From Roseovarius carneus (GTDB lineage: Bacteria > Pseudomonadota > Alphaproteobacteria > Rhodobacterales > Rhodobacteraceae), in NCBI RefSeq assembly GCF_020141465.1, contig NZ_JAHSPD010000001.1, positions 2,338,374-2,402,373 on the forward strand: a stretch of DNA of 64,000 nucleotides, in the 5' to 3' direction. The notes beneath the pieces were generated by a model, which searched no databases, was not told the DNA's origin, and saw only the letters and a program-made list of their open reading frames with translations. Within the stretch, counting starts at the first letter, position 1, and each line of letters starts with the position of its first letter. The translations under genes and the position numbers were made by a program. Shown in pieces: positions 36,410 through 45,054 of the stretch.

Positions 36410-37401
36410 AATTCGGCCCCGTGCCTTTGTCGCAGGCCGAGGGCGCTATTCTTGCGCATTCCCTGCACGCGGGCGGGCGACGGATTCGCAAGGGCGCGGT
36501 ACTCGATGTGGCCGCTCTAGAAGCGCTTGGGGCGGCGGGGCACGCAAGCGTGGTCGTGGCCCGGATGGAGCCCGGCGATCTGCATGAGGATGCGGCGGCG
36601 GAAGCTCTGGCCACCGCGCTCGCATCGGGTCCGGGGATCAGCCTCAGCACGGCCTTTACGGGTCGTGTGAACCTCATCGCGGAGGGGCCGGGTGTGGTGC
36701 AACTGGACGCGGCCGCGATTGATGCGGCCAATATGGTGCATCCGATGATCACCGTGGCAACCGTGCCGCAGATGCAACAAATGGCGCTTAAGGGGCTAAT
36801 CGCGACGGTGAAAATCATCGCCTACGGCGTGCCCGGCGAGGCCGTCGCCCGCGCCGCAGAGGCCGCGCGCGGGGCCGTGCGCATGGCCGCGCCAAAGATG
36901 CAAACCGCCAGCCTGATCATCACCGACATTCCCGGCGGGCCGGGTTCCAAAGGCGAGGCTGCCATCCGGGGCCGTGTGGAGGCGCTTGGTCTCAGCCTCA
37001 AAGAGACCGCTCTTGTGCCGCATGAGGAGGGCGCGCTCAGCGCCGCGCTCAACGCAGCCACGGGCGAGGTGATCTTGATCCTCACCGCCTCGGCCACGTC
37101 GGATGTGATGGATACCGGGCCTGCGGCCCTTACCCTCGCGGGCGGGCGGGTTGAGCGGTTTGGGATGCCCGTCGATCCGGGCAACCTTCTCTTTCTCGGC
37201 CATCTGGGCGCGCAGGCGGTGATCGGCCTTCCGGGCTGCGCACGGGCCCCGGCGCTCAACGGGGCCGATTGGGTTCTGGCACGGGCCGTCTGCGGGATAG
37301 AAGTCACAGGCGCGGACATCGCGGGCATGGGGGTTGGCGGGCTTTTGAAGGAAATACCCACCCGCCCCATGCCCCGGCGCGGGCGGTCTGGGGTAGCGTA
37401 A
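36406..37401 (+). CDS. Molybdopterin-binding protein (MoCF/MoaB-like domain)
   Basis: A 331-residue protein from a GTG at 36406 that overlaps the XdhC stop. The N-terminus (KFGPVPLSQAEGAILAHSL) is MoeA-like; the rest resembles the MoCF_biosynth domain with ILTASATSDVMDTGP, near the molybdopterin-binding GGxSxG position (the motif is altered to ASATSDVMD). Such genes commonly accompany XdhC and CO-dehydrogenase-like enzymes. A cytidylyltransferase (MocA) is not visible. Role: probably supplying or guarding cofactor. Confidence 0.75.
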   Translation: MKFGPVPLSQAEGAILAHSLHAGGRRIRKGAVLDVAALEALGAAGHASVVVARMEPGDLHEDAAAEALATALASGPGISLSTAFTGRVNLIAEGPGVVQLDAAAIDAANMVHPMITVATVPQMQQMALKGLIATVKIIAYGVPGEAVARAAEAARGAVRMAAPKMQTASLIITDIPGGPGSKGEAAIRGRVEALGLSLKETALVPHEEGALSAALNAATGEVILILTASATSDVMDTGPAALTLAGGRVERFGMPVDPGNLLFLGHLGAQAVIGLPGCARAPALNGADWVLARAVCGIEVTGADIAGMGVGGLLKEIPTRPMPRRGRSGVA

Positions 37402-37523
37402 GGGCAGCATAGGGGCGGCGTAGGACCGCCAAAACCTGAAATTGGTCAAAGAAACCATCTTCTCAAACGCCACACTCCGTGCTTAACTTGTCCTCAACAA
37501 AAAACAAAACAGGGAGGAGCCTT

Positions 37524-38009
37524 ATGTCACAGGTCACAATGACCGTGAATGGCAAGACCGCGTCCGGCGAAATTGAAGGCCGGACGTTGCTTGTGGAATT
37601 TATCCGAGAAACGCTTGAGTTGACCGGCACGCATGTCGGCTGCGACACCAGCCAATGCGGGGCCTGTGTGGTGCATGTAGACGGCCGCGCCGTCAAATCC
37701 TGCACCATGTTCGCCGCCGAAGCCGAAGGCGCAGAGATTGTCACCATCGAAGGGATGGCCGCACCCGACGGCACGCTCAACACGTTGCAACAGGCGTTTC
37801 AGGATCATCACGGCCTGCAATGCGGCTTTTGCACCCCCGGCATGGTAATGAGTGCAGCCGCGCTCCTCAAGGATAACCCAAAGCCCAGCGAGGCCGAGGT
37901 GCGCGACTACCTTGAGGGCAATATTTGCCGCTGCACCGGGTATCACAACATCGTGAAGGCGATCCTTGCCGCATCGGGGCAGGATATCAGCGCAATCGCC
38001 GCTGAATAA
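37524..38009 (+). CDS. coxS: Molybdenum hydroxylase small subunit, two [2Fe-2S] (CoxS-like)
   Basis: A 161-residue iron-sulfur protein. First cluster cysteines 40, 45, 48 and 60 ([13 protein letters not shown]); second 100, 103, 135 and 137 ([14 protein letters not shown]). This is the small subunit of xanthine-oxidase-family enzymes, passing electrons to the FAD subunit. GGAGGAG precedes the ATG at 37524. It opens the S-L-M set, 81 bases from coxL. Confidence 0.95.
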   Translation: MSQVTMTVNGKTASGEIEGRTLLVEFIRETLELTGTHVGCDTSQCGACVVHVDGRAVKSCTMFAAEAEGAEIVTIEGMAAPDGTLNTLQQAFQDHHGLQCGFCTPGMVMSAAALLKDNPKPSEAEVRDYLEGNICRCTGYHNIVKAILAASGQDISAIAAE

Positions 38010-38090
38010 GGATTTCGCCGCGCCCTATGGTGGGAGCGGCGCGAGGCACGCGGGTATTGTCCCGGCGGCCCAGCAATTTGGAGGATTACT

Positions 38091-40454
38091 ATGCCCAAAG
38101 ATGGTGGCATCGGCGCCAGCCCGAAGCGGCGCGAGGATATCCGGTTCCTGACCGGGACCGGCAATTACACAGACGACATCAACCTGCGTGGACAGGCCTA
38201 TGTGCATTTCCTGCGCTCGGATATGGCCCATGGGCGGATCAAATCGATTGATACATCCGCCGCCGAGGCGATGCCGGGGGTTGTGAAGATCTATACTGGC
38301 AAGGATTTCGAGACAGCGGGGTCCATCCCCTGCGGCTGGCAGGTCACCGACCGCTTTGGCGAGGTGATGAAAGAGCCGCGCCATCCGGTGCTCTGCGAAG
38401 GCAAGGTGCGCCATGTGGGCGATCCGATCTGCGCCATTGTGGCCGACAGCCGCGAGCAGGCGCGCGACGCCGCCGAGGCAATCGAGCTGGATATCGAAGA
38501 GCTTCCAGCCGTTGTGGACATGAAGAAGGCCTTGGAGGCTGGCAGCCCCAAGGTGCATGACGATCTCGACGACAACCTGTGCTTCGACTGGGGTTTTGTT
38601 GAGGAAAACAAGGAGGCCGTGGACGCCGCAATCAAGTCAGCCGCCCATGTCACCACAGTTGAGCTGATCAACAACCGCCTTGTGCCCAACGCGATGGAAC
38701 CACGCGTGGCTGTGGGGGATTACAACCGCGCGGGTGGCGACAGCACGCTCTATACCACAAGCCAAAACCCGCATGTGATCCGCCTTTTGATGGGGGCCTT
38801 CGTTCTGGGCATTCCTGAGCACAAGCTGCGCGTTGTGGCCCCGGATGTTGGCGGCGGTTTCGGCTCCAAGATCTATCACTACGCCGAGGAAGCGTTCGTC
38901 ACTTTTGCGGCCAAGGACCTGAACCGTCCCGTGAAATGGACCTGCACCCGGTCTGAGGCATTCCTGTCGGATGCCCAAGCGCGCGATCACGTGACCAAGA
39001 TCGAATTGGCGCTTGATGCGGACAACAACTTCACCGCCGTGCGTACCTCGACCCATGCCAATATGGGCGCGTATCTGAGCACCTTTGCGCCGTCCATTCC
39101 GACATGGCTGCATGGCACATTGATGGCGGGCAACTATAAGACGCCGCTGGTTTATGTGAACGTGAAGGCGGTGTTTACCAACACGATTCCCGTCGATGCC
39201 TATCGTGGCGCGGGCCGTCCCGAGGCGACATATCAGTTGGAGCGCGTGATCGATCAGGCCGCGCGCGAATTGAAAGTTGATCCCATCGCGCTGCGCCGTC
39301 AGAACTTCATCGACGAGTTCCCGTATCAGACGCCTGTGGCTGTTGAATATGACAGTGGCGATTTTCACCGTCTGATCGACAAGCTGGAAGCGCGCGCCGA
39401 TTTCGCCGGCTTTGAGGCCCGGCGTGCCGAGAGCAAGAAGAACGGCAAGCTGCGCGGGATGGGCGTCAACTGCTTCATCGAGGCTTGCGGGATTGCGCCG
39501 TCGAACCTTGTGGGACAACTTGGCGCGCGCGCAGGGCTTTACGAGAGCGCCACTGTACGGGTGAACGCAACGGGCGGAATCACCGTGATGACCGGCTCGC
39601 ATTCTCACGGCCAAGGGCATGAGACGGTGTTTCCGCAGGTGGTGGCGGATATGCTTGGCATTGACGCGTCAATGATCGAGATCGAGCATGGCGACACGGC
39701 CAACACGCCGATGGGTATGGGCACATATGGCTCCCGCTCCATCGCTGTGGGCGGCAGCGCCATGGTGCGCGCAACCGAGAAGATCATCGCCAAGACCAAG
39801 AAGATCGCGGCACATTTGCTTGAGGCCGCAGAGGCCGATATTGAGCTGAAGGATGGTCAGTTTACCGTGGCCGGCACCGACAAGTCGGTCGCCTGGGGCG
39901 ATGTGACATTGGCCGCTTACGTGCCGCATAACTATCCGCTGGAAGAGGTGGAACCGGGGCTGGAGGAGACGGCGTTTTATGACCCGAACAACTTCACCTA
40001 TCCGGCGGGCGCCTATGCCTGTGAGGTCGAAGTGGACCCCGATACCGGCAAGGTGACCATCGCGAAGTTCACCACGGCGGATGATTTCGGCAATATCGTC
40101 AATCCCATGATCGTGGACGGGCAGGTGCATGGCGGGCTCACCCAAGGGATCGGGCAGGCCTTGCTGGAAAACTGTGTCTATGATGAGGACGGGCAGCTTC
40201 TGAGCGCGTCCTACATGGATTACGCGATGCCACGCGCCGATGATGTGCCGTTTTTCTCGATTGATCACTCAAACGGGACGCCCTGCACGCACAATCCTCT
40301 GGGTGTGAAAGGTTGCGGCGAGGCGGGGGCCATCGGCTCAACCCCCACGGTGATCAACGCGGTTGTCGATGCGTTGCAATCGGGGGGCTTCAACGTGGAT
40401 CACGTCGATATGCCCGTGACCCCGCTGCGTGTCTGGGAGGCGATGCAAGGCTGA
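38091..40454 (+). CDS. coxL: Form II CO-dehydrogenase-like large subunit (CoxL-type molybdenum hydroxylase)
   Basis: A 787-residue Mo subunit. The active-site loop reads AYRGAGR (370-376), the form II signature, where authentic form I CO dehydrogenase has AYRCSFR with the Cu-binding Cys. The catalytic Glu is present in GCGEAGAIG (Glu744). [14 protein letters not shown] and [14 protein letters not shown] are cofactor-binding segments. Form I enzymes oxidise CO; form II enzymes are poorly characterised and CO oxidation has been doubted for strains carrying only this form. Gene order S-L-M is the form II order (form I is M-S-L). Confidence 0.95.
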   Translation: MPKDGGIGASPKRREDIRFLTGTGNYTDDINLRGQAYVHFLRSDMAHGRIKSIDTSAAEAMPGVVKIYTGKDFETAGSIPCGWQVTDRFGEVMKEPRHPVLCEGKVRHVGDPICAIVADSREQARDAAEAIELDIEELPAVVDMKKALEAGSPKVHDDLDDNLCFDWGFVEENKEAVDAAIKSAAHVTTVELINNRLVPNAMEPRVAVGDYNRAGGDSTLYTTSQNPHVIRLLMGAFVLGIPEHKLRVVAPDVGGGFGSKIYHYAEEAFVTFAAKDLNRPVKWTCTRSEAFLSDAQARDHVTKIELALDADNNFTAVRTSTHANMGAYLSTFAPSIPTWLHGTLMAGNYKTPLVYVNVKAVFTNTIPVDAYRGAGRPEATYQLERVIDQAARELKVDPIALRRQNFIDEFPYQTPVAVEYDSGDFHRLIDKLEARADFAGFEARRAESKKNGKLRGMGVNCFIEACGIAPSNLVGQLGARAGLYESATVRVNATGGITVMTGSHSHGQGHETVFPQVVADMLGIDASMIEIEHGDTANTPMGMGTYGSRSIAVGGSAMVRATEKIIAKTKKIAAHLLEAAEADIELKDGQFTVAGTDKSVAWGDVTLAAYVPHNYPLEEVEPGLEETAFYDPNNFTYPAGAYACEVEVDPDTGKVTIAKFTTADDFGNIVNPMIVDGQVHGGLTQGIGQALLENCVYDEDGQLLSASYMDYAMPRADDVPFFSIDHSNGTPCTHNPLGVKGCGEAGAIGSTPTVINAVVDALQSGGFNVDHVDMPVTPLRVWEAMQG

Positions 40455-40481
40455 TTATTTGGCCGAACTGCCGATTGATAG

Positions 40482-40530
40482 AACCGGGGGCCAGCCTACA
40501 GATGGGTAAAACCGGGGGCCAGCCCCCGGG
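40482..40530 (+). repeat. 15-base direct repeat and GC hairpin between coxL and coxM
   Basis: AACCGGGGGCCAGCC occurs at 40482-40496 and 40510-40524. The second copy runs into CCCCCGGG, giving a short hairpin CCGGGGGC-CA-GCCCCCGG. It lies in the 144-base gap inside the cox operon and could reduce read-through to coxM. Confidence 0.6.
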
Positions 40531-40534
40531 AATG

Positions 40535-40563
40535 CCCCCGGAGTATTTTAACAAAGAAGAAGG
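40535..40563 (+). repeat. Dispersed intergenic repeat, copy 3
   Basis: GGAGTATTTTAACAAAGAAG after a C-rich run, directly following the coxL-coxM hairpin. Same core as copies at 26443 and 30871, with AGTATTTT in place of ATATTT. Confidence 0.5.
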
Positions 40564-40586
40564 GCAAAGGGCGTAGCCCGGCCTTG

Positions 40587-40591
40587 GGAGG
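40587..40591 (+). promoter_or_regulatory. Ribosome binding site deciding the coxM start
   Basis: GGAGG seven bases before ATG at 40599. It abuts the ATG at 40593 too closely to serve it. Confidence 0.6.
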
Positions 40592-40598
40592 AATGACA

Positions 40599-41381
40599 AT
40601 GTACGCATTCGAGATAGAACGGCCCGCCACGATCGCAGATGCGGTGAAGGCCATGGGCGCGGACGAGGCGCAGGCGCTTGGTGGGGGGCAAACCCTGATC
40701 CCGACGCTGAAACAGCGTTTGGCGGCCCCCGGTGTTTTGGTGGCGCTCAGCGGTGTGGGCGAGATGCGCGGCATTTGCGTTGATGATCGTGGGCAGCTTT
40801 GTATTGGCGGCTCGACCATTCATGCAGATGTGGCGGCCGATAAGACATATCCGGCACTTTCTGCTTTGGCAGGTCATATCGGTGACCCGGCGGTGCGCAA
40901 CCGTGGCACGATCGGCGGAAGCCTTGCGAATAACGATCCTTCGGCCTGTTATCCTGCGGCGGCGCTGGCATCGGGCGCGATCATTGTCACGAATAAGCGC
41001 GAGATTGGGGCGGATGATTACTTTCTTGGAATGTTCGAGACCGCCCTTGATGAGGGGGAGATCATCACCGAGGTGAAGTTTCAGGTGCCCGAGCGAGCCG
41101 CCTATATGAAATTCGAGCAGCCCGCGTCGCGCTTTGCGCTGGTTGGGGTGTTCGTCGCGAAATATGCGGATGGTGTGCGTGTGGCCGTCACGGGCGCGTC
41201 GGAGGCCGGTGTGTTCCGCTGGTCCGAAGCCGAGGCGGCTTTGTCGGCCAATTTCGCCGCATCGGCGCTGGAGGGGCTGAGCCTGTCGGGGGATGGAATG
41301 ATCGGTGATCTGCATGGCACGGGGGCCTATCGTGCGCATCTGGTCGCTGTGATGACCAAGCGGTCGGTTGCCGCTGCTTAA
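40599..41381 (+). CDS. coxM: Molybdenum hydroxylase FAD-binding medium subunit (CoxM-like)
   Basis: A 260-residue flavoprotein. GGGQTLIP (28-35) and TIGGSLANNDP (104-114) are the two FAD-binding motifs of the family; the C-terminal domain follows. It accepts electrons from coxS and passes them on, probably to the respiratory chain. ATG at 40599 has GGAGG seven bases upstream. It is the last gene of the cluster and is followed by a clear terminator at 41403. Confidence 0.94.
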   Translation: MYAFEIERPATIADAVKAMGADEAQALGGGQTLIPTLKQRLAAPGVLVALSGVGEMRGICVDDRGQLCIGGSTIHADVAADKTYPALSALAGHIGDPAVRNRGTIGGSLANNDPSACYPAAALASGAIIVTNKREIGADDYFLGMFETALDEGEIITEVKFQVPERAAYMKFEQPASRFALVGVFVAKYADGVRVAVTGASEAGVFRWSEAEAALSANFAASALEGLSLSGDGMIGDLHGTGAYRAHLVAVMTKRSVAAA

Positions 41382-41402
41382 GCGCCACCTATGAAAACGC
41401 AG

Positions 41403-41432
41403 AACGGCGCCTCCATATGGGGCGCCGTTTTT
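41403..41432 (+). terminator. Rho-independent terminator after coxM
   Basis: AACGGCGCC and GGCGCCGTT arms with an inner CC-ATAT-GG, followed by TTTTT. It ends the cox transcript and lies just before the convergent infC stop. Confidence 0.75.
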
Positions 41433-41453
41433 CGTTGGGTGCAGACGTTTGGC

Positions 41454-41999
41454 TTAGCGGGGCAGAGGGCCGATGATCATGATCATCTGGCGGCCTTCCA
41501 TCTTCGGCATGTTCTCAATCTTGCCGGTGCCTTCGACGTCTTTGGCAACACGCTCAAGCAGGTTGCGTCCCAGATCCTGGTGCGCCATCTCGCGGCCCCG
41601 GAAACGAAGGGTGATCTTTACCTTGTCGCCGTTTTCCAAAAACTTGAACACGTTGCGCATTTTCACATCGTAATCATTGGTGTCGGTGTTGGGGCGGAAC
41701 TTCACCTCCTTCACCTCGATGATCTTTTGCTTCTTGCGGGCCTCGGACTCGCGCTTTTGCTGTTCGTATTTGTACTTGCCGTAGTCCATGATCTTGCACA
41801 CGGGGGGCGATGCATTTGGCGAAATCTCAACAAGGTCGAGACCGGCCTCATCGGCCATTTCCATTGCGCGGCGTGACGACACCACCCCGACATTTTCACC
41901 ATCTGCGCCAATCAGGCGAAGCTCCTCATCGCGAATACGGTCGTTGACGCGGGGGCCTGTGTCGCGCTGCGGGGGCGCGTTGTGCGGTCTGCGGGCTAT
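41454..41999 (-). CDS. infC: Translation initiation factor IF-3
   Basis: A 181-residue protein: the N-terminal domain ([13 protein letters not shown]), linker ([17 protein letters not shown]) and C-terminal domain ([19 protein letters not shown]) match IF-3 throughout. No ATG, GTG or TTG lies at the family start; the best position is ATA at 41999 (giving [18 protein letters not shown]), with AAAGGA eight bases upstream. Rare starts of the AUU/AUA type are known for infC, where they allow autoregulation because IF-3 discriminates against them. Gene and family are certain, the start is inferred. Confidence 0.92.
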   Translation of the reverse strand: MARRPHNAPPQRDTGPRVNDRIRDEELRLIGADGENVGVVSSRRAMEMADEAGLDLVEISPNASPPVCKIMDYGKYKYEQQKRESEARKKQKIIEVKEVKFRPNTDTNDYDVKMRNVFKFLENGDKVKITLRFRGREMAHQDLGRNLLERVAKDVEGTGKIENMPKMEGRQMIMIIGPLPR

Positions 42000-42208
42000 G
42001 GCTTTGATCCTTTGATTGTTAAGGCCTTCATCTGAGACGGCAAGGTAACTGCGCGCGCAGGCCACTTCAAGGCGCAATATAGGCTGTTCTGCGCCGAGAG
42101 CCGTGATATTCCCCTTGCGCCTTGCTGTTGGCAGGGCCATTTGGGAGCCATGTAAAGCGGGAGCGCCCTTTGTGGGTCCAAAGCCCGCGCGTAAGAGGGG
42201 ATAATGAT

Positions 42209-42877
42209 ATGAAAAACCTGATATGGGTTGTTGTTGCTGCCGGTGTTCTGATCGGTGGTTATGTTCTTGTGACCGGCAACTCGCCGACCGAGATTGTTGC
42301 AGAGCCCGAGCCAGAAGTGGCTGTTGAGGTTGAAGAGGCTGTTGATACGGCCGCAGAGGAAGCGGCCGCTGCCGCAGAGGCAGAAGCAGAGGCCGCAGCC
42401 GCAGAAGCTGCCGCACTTGAAGAAGCCGCAGCCGCCGAAGCCGAGGCCGCCGCTCAGGCAGCCGAGGAAGCCGCCGCCGCCGCAGAGGCAGAAGCTGCCG
42501 AAGCCGCAGCAGCACTGGAAGAAGCCGCAACAGAAGCCGAAGCCACTGCAACCGAAGCTGTCGAAGGCGCTGTGGATGCTGTGACCGACACAGCAAATGA
42601 GGCTGTTGAGGCGCTGGAAGGTGCGGTTGAAGGTGTGACGACGGACACGGCGACTGATACGGCCACTGACGCCGCAACAGATGCAGCCACAACCGCGACA
42701 CCAGATGCGCTGACCGTTGGTGGGTTCGACATGAGCGCCGTGAGCGACATGATCGACGCCTCCAGCCTTGGTGATGTGCAAAAGATGGGCCTCAAGACGG
42801 CCCTTGAGCAGGCTGCAAACAATCCCGAAGTTCTCTCGGGCGTTCTGGACCAGGTGAAGACGGCCCTCGGCCTCTGA
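42209..42877 (+). CDS. Membrane-anchored Ala/Glu-rich low-complexity protein
   Basis: A 222-residue protein. Residues 4-22 ([17 protein letters not shown]) form one membrane anchor. Residues about 35-135 are nearly pure Ala/Glu ([20 protein letters not shown]), likely a long charged helix; then a Thr/Ala/Asp stretch; then a normal-composition C-terminal domain ([20 protein letters not shown] to the end). GAGGGG precedes the ATG. No family recognised. A strong terminator follows. The layout suggests a spacer-type envelope protein holding a small domain in the periplasm. Confidence 0.8.
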   Translation: MKNLIWVVVAAGVLIGGYVLVTGNSPTEIVAEPEPEVAVEVEEAVDTAAEEAAAAAEAEAEAAAAEAAALEEAAAAEAEAAAQAAEEAAAAAEAEAAEAAAALEEAATEAEATATEAVEGAVDAVTDTANEAVEALEGAVEGVTTDTATDTATDAATDAATTATPDALTVGGFDMSAVSDMIDASSLGDVQKMGLKTALEQAANNPEVLSGVLDQVKTALGL

Positions 42878-42897
42878 TCCGGCCTCAGGTCAAAATC

Positions 42898-42932
42898 AAA
42901 CCCGCGTAGGAGCACTCCTGCGCGGGTTTTTT
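42898..42932 (+). terminator. Strong rho-independent terminator
   Basis: AAACCCGCGTAGGA, a GCAC loop, then TCCTGCGCGGGTTT with one G-T pair, followed by TTT. It ends the Ala/Glu-rich gene. On the other strand it also lies just after the fpr stop and its A-rich side would read as T-rich, so it may serve both. Confidence 0.8.
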
Positions 42933-42955
42933 GATGTCTGAACGTTACCTGAAAA

Positions 42956-43825
42956 TCAGTCCAGAAAAGCCTTCTCGACCACGTAATGCTGCGGCTTCGA
43001 ATTCGCGCCCTCAACCAGCCCATAGTCTTCAAAGAGGGCTTTGAGTTCCAGATTGAAGGCCATGTTCCCGCAGATCATCGCGCGGTCCGTCTCCGGGCTG
43101 AGCGCGGGCACACCGAGATCGGTGAAAAGATCGCCAGAGCGCATCAGATCAGTGATCCGGCCCATCTTGGGGCTCTCTTCGCGGGTGGTGGTGGGGTAAT
43201 AGCGGATCTTATCTGCAAAGCCTTCGCCGATAAGCTCGGCCAGCATCTCATCATTGCGAATCTCGTCGATCAGTTTTGCACCATACGTCAGCTCACCCAC
43301 TTCGCGGCAGGTATGGGTGATGATCACCTCGTCGTAATCCTCGTAAGTCTGCGGATCACGAAGGAGCGATGCAAACGGCGCAAAGCCCGTGCCCGTGGCG
43401 AAAAACCAGATGCGTTTGCCGGGCAGAAGTGCGTCATGGACGAGCGTGCCCACGGGTTTGGGGCGCAGGATGATCTCATCACCGGGCTGAATATGTTGCA
43501 GCTTGGACGTGAGCGGGCCGTCCTGCACCTTGATGGAGTAAAACTCCAACTCATCATCCCAGCTGGGCGAGGCGATTGAATAGGCGCGCAGCAGCGGCTT
43601 TTGCTTGCCCGTCTCTGGGTTGGGATCGCCCATCAAGCCAATCATCACAAACTCGCCCGAGCGAAAGCGCAAGGACGCAGGCCGCGTCACTCGGAAGGAA
43701 AAGAGCCGGTCCGTCCAATGGGTCACTTCCGTCACGCGTTGTGCATCGGGCAGGGTGGGGGTGGCTTTGGCAGCGGATTGCGTCACGGGTGATATCTCAT
43801 TCATAAGGTATTTGGGCCGATGCAT
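42956..43825 (-). CDS. fpr: Ferredoxin--NADP reductase
   Basis: A 289-residue flavoprotein. FAD motif RAYSIASPSWDD, NADP-binding ATGTGFAPFASLLRD and the C-terminal YVVEKAFLD are those of bacterial Fpr. ATG at 43825 has GGAGG ten bases upstream; ATG at 43804 (MNEISPVTQ) has no such site. It follows the sulfate-reduction genes on the same strand, 51 bases from DUF934, so it may supply electrons for sulfite reductase via ferredoxin. Confidence 0.93.
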   Translation of the reverse strand: MHRPKYLMNEISPVTQSAAKATPTLPDAQRVTEVTHWTDRLFSFRVTRPASLRFRSGEFVMIGLMGDPNPETGKQKPLLRAYSIASPSWDDELEFYSIKVQDGPLTSKLQHIQPGDEIILRPKPVGTLVHDALLPGKRIWFFATGTGFAPFASLLRDPQTYEDYDEVIITHTCREVGELTYGAKLIDEIRNDEMLAELIGEGFADKIRYYPTTTREESPKMGRITDLMRSGDLFTDLGVPALSPETDRAMICGNMAFNLELKALFEDYGLVEGANSKPQHYVVEKAFLD

Positions 43826-43835
43826 ATCACCGGCC

Positions 43836-43840
43836 CCTCC
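43836..43840 (-). promoter_or_regulatory. Ribosome binding site deciding the fpr start
   Basis: GGAGG on the minus strand, ten bases before ATG at 43825, favouring it over the ATG at 43804. Confidence 0.6.
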
Positions 43841-43876
43841 TTTTAGGCTTTGACAGAGGTCAGATAAAGGGGGCAA

Positions 43877-44281
43877 TCAGCCGCGAAGGCGGGTCTGATA
43901 GTCATGGCTGCGCCAATCGGCCCGCGCCATCCATTGATCCTCGGGCTGCCGCGCGGCGAGATCGTCGGAAATCTCCACCTCATCAAAGCCCGCGCGCCGC
44001 GCCATGCTGTATTGATCCGCAATGACATGCCCGCGTGCACGCAGACGGCCCTGATACCCCATCAGCCGTAATTGCCGCGCAATGGTGAAGCCGCGCCCAT
44101 CGGCAAAGCTCGGGAAATCAACGCGGATAAGCGGAACCTCCGGCAAGCGCCCGGCAAGCTCCAGCGGATCGGCGGAGGAGGGCAGGTCGATCCCGATCCC
44201 GTCATGCGCATCGTTGAGCGCCGCAATCGGCGTGGTCCAGTCATCGGGCGCGAAGCCCTGATCCGTCACGAGAATGCTCAT
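43877..44281 (-). CDS. DUF934 protein of the sulfite reduction cluster
   Basis: A 134-residue protein. GIDLPSSADPLELAGRLPEV, FADGRGFTIARQLR and the GHVIADQYSMARRAGFDEVE segment are the DUF934 family signature. Members are almost always found next to cysI/cysH and are thought to assist sulfite or sulfate reduction, but the activity is not defined. The start overlaps the cysH stop by 4 bases. Confidence 0.9.
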   Translation of the reverse strand: MSILVTDQGFAPDDWTTPIAALNDAHDGIGIDLPSSADPLELAGRLPEVPLIRVDFPSFADGRGFTIARQLRLMGYQGRLRARGHVIADQYSMARRAGFDEVEISDDLAARQPEDQWMARADWRSHDYQTRLRG

Positions 44282-45054
44282 GCGGTTTCTCCTTGTTGGG
44301 GTTGCGTGGTGTTTGGGGGCCGGACGATCCGTCCGTTCTCGATATGGATGCCGCATTCGGATTGCGCCTGCCCGCGCCAGCGGCCCGCGCGCGGGTCCTC
44401 GCCGGGGGCGACGGGCGAGGTGCAGGGCGAACAGCCGATGGACGGATAGCCCTTGGCAACCAGCGGATGCCGGGGCAGGCGGTTTTCTTCCATATAGGTG
44501 CGCACATCTTCGGGGCGCCAATGGGCCAGCGGGTTGACCTTCATCCGGCCCGAGGGCTTTTCGACCTCGAAAAAATCGAGCGCAATGCGCGCGCCGCCCT
44601 GAAACCGTTTGCGCCCGGTGATCCAACCGTCATAGCCCTTGAGCGCGGCCTCCAGCGGTACGGATTTGCGCAAGGCGCAGCAGGCGGTGGGATTGGTCTT
44701 GTGAAGCGTGCCATCCGGGTCTTGGGCCGTAATGTCCTTGGCGCCTGCACGGATGATATGCAGCGACTTGAGGCCCAGCCGCTCGGCCAGTTCCTGTTGG
44801 TAGACCAGCGTCTCTGTGAAGAGCATTTCAGTGTCGATGAACAAGACAGGCGTGGCGCGGTCAATCACCGACACCATATGCAAAAGCACCACCGATTCCG
44901 CCCCAAAGCTGGAGACAAGCGCCAGCCGCCCGGTTTCGGGTGCGCGCAGGGCATGGGTCAGAACCTCCTGCGCCGCATGCAGGCGATACCAGTCGTTGAG
45001 CGCGCCAGCACGTGTGCCCGCCAGCGCGTCCTGCGTGGCCTCATTCGGCTGCAT
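44278..45054 (-). CDS. cysH: Assimilatory adenylylsulfate (APS) reductase, [4Fe-4S] type
   Basis: A 258-residue enzyme. SFGAESVV (49-56) binds the sulfate nucleotide; catalytic Cys234 lies in ECGIH. Two cysteine pairs are present (Cys125-Cys126 in TACCALRK, Cys208 and Cys211 in GCSPC), the ligands of a [4Fe-4S] cluster found in APS-using enzymes and absent in E. coli-type PAPS reductase. It reduces APS to sulfite using thioredoxin. It overlaps cysI by 14 bases and DUF934 by 4 bases. Confidence 0.94.
   Translation of the reverse strand: MQPNEATQDALAGTRAGALNDWYRLHAAQEVLTHALRAPETGRLALVSSFGAESVVLLHMVSVIDRATPVLFIDTEMLFTETLVYQQELAERLGLKSLHIIRAGAKDITAQDPDGTLHKTNPTACCALRKSVPLEAALKGYDGWITGRKRFQGGARIALDFFEVEKPSGRMKVNPLAHWRPEDVRTYMEENRLPRHPLVAKGYPSIGCSPCTSPVAPGEDPRAGRWRGQAQSECGIHIENGRIVRPPNTTQPQQGETA

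Noticed and set aside
37402-37523. GGCGG/CCGCC hairpin before coxS as a terminator
   Set aside because: Arms are 5 bases and no T run follows, so termination is unlikely.
40482-40530. Short repeats as a possible CRISPR
   Set aside because: Only two copies with a 13-base spacer and no cas genes.
42000-42701. Upstream extension of infC
   Set aside because: It runs antisense through the Ala/Glu-rich gene and is a low-complexity Arg/Leu/Pro text; IF-3 similarity starts only near 41999.
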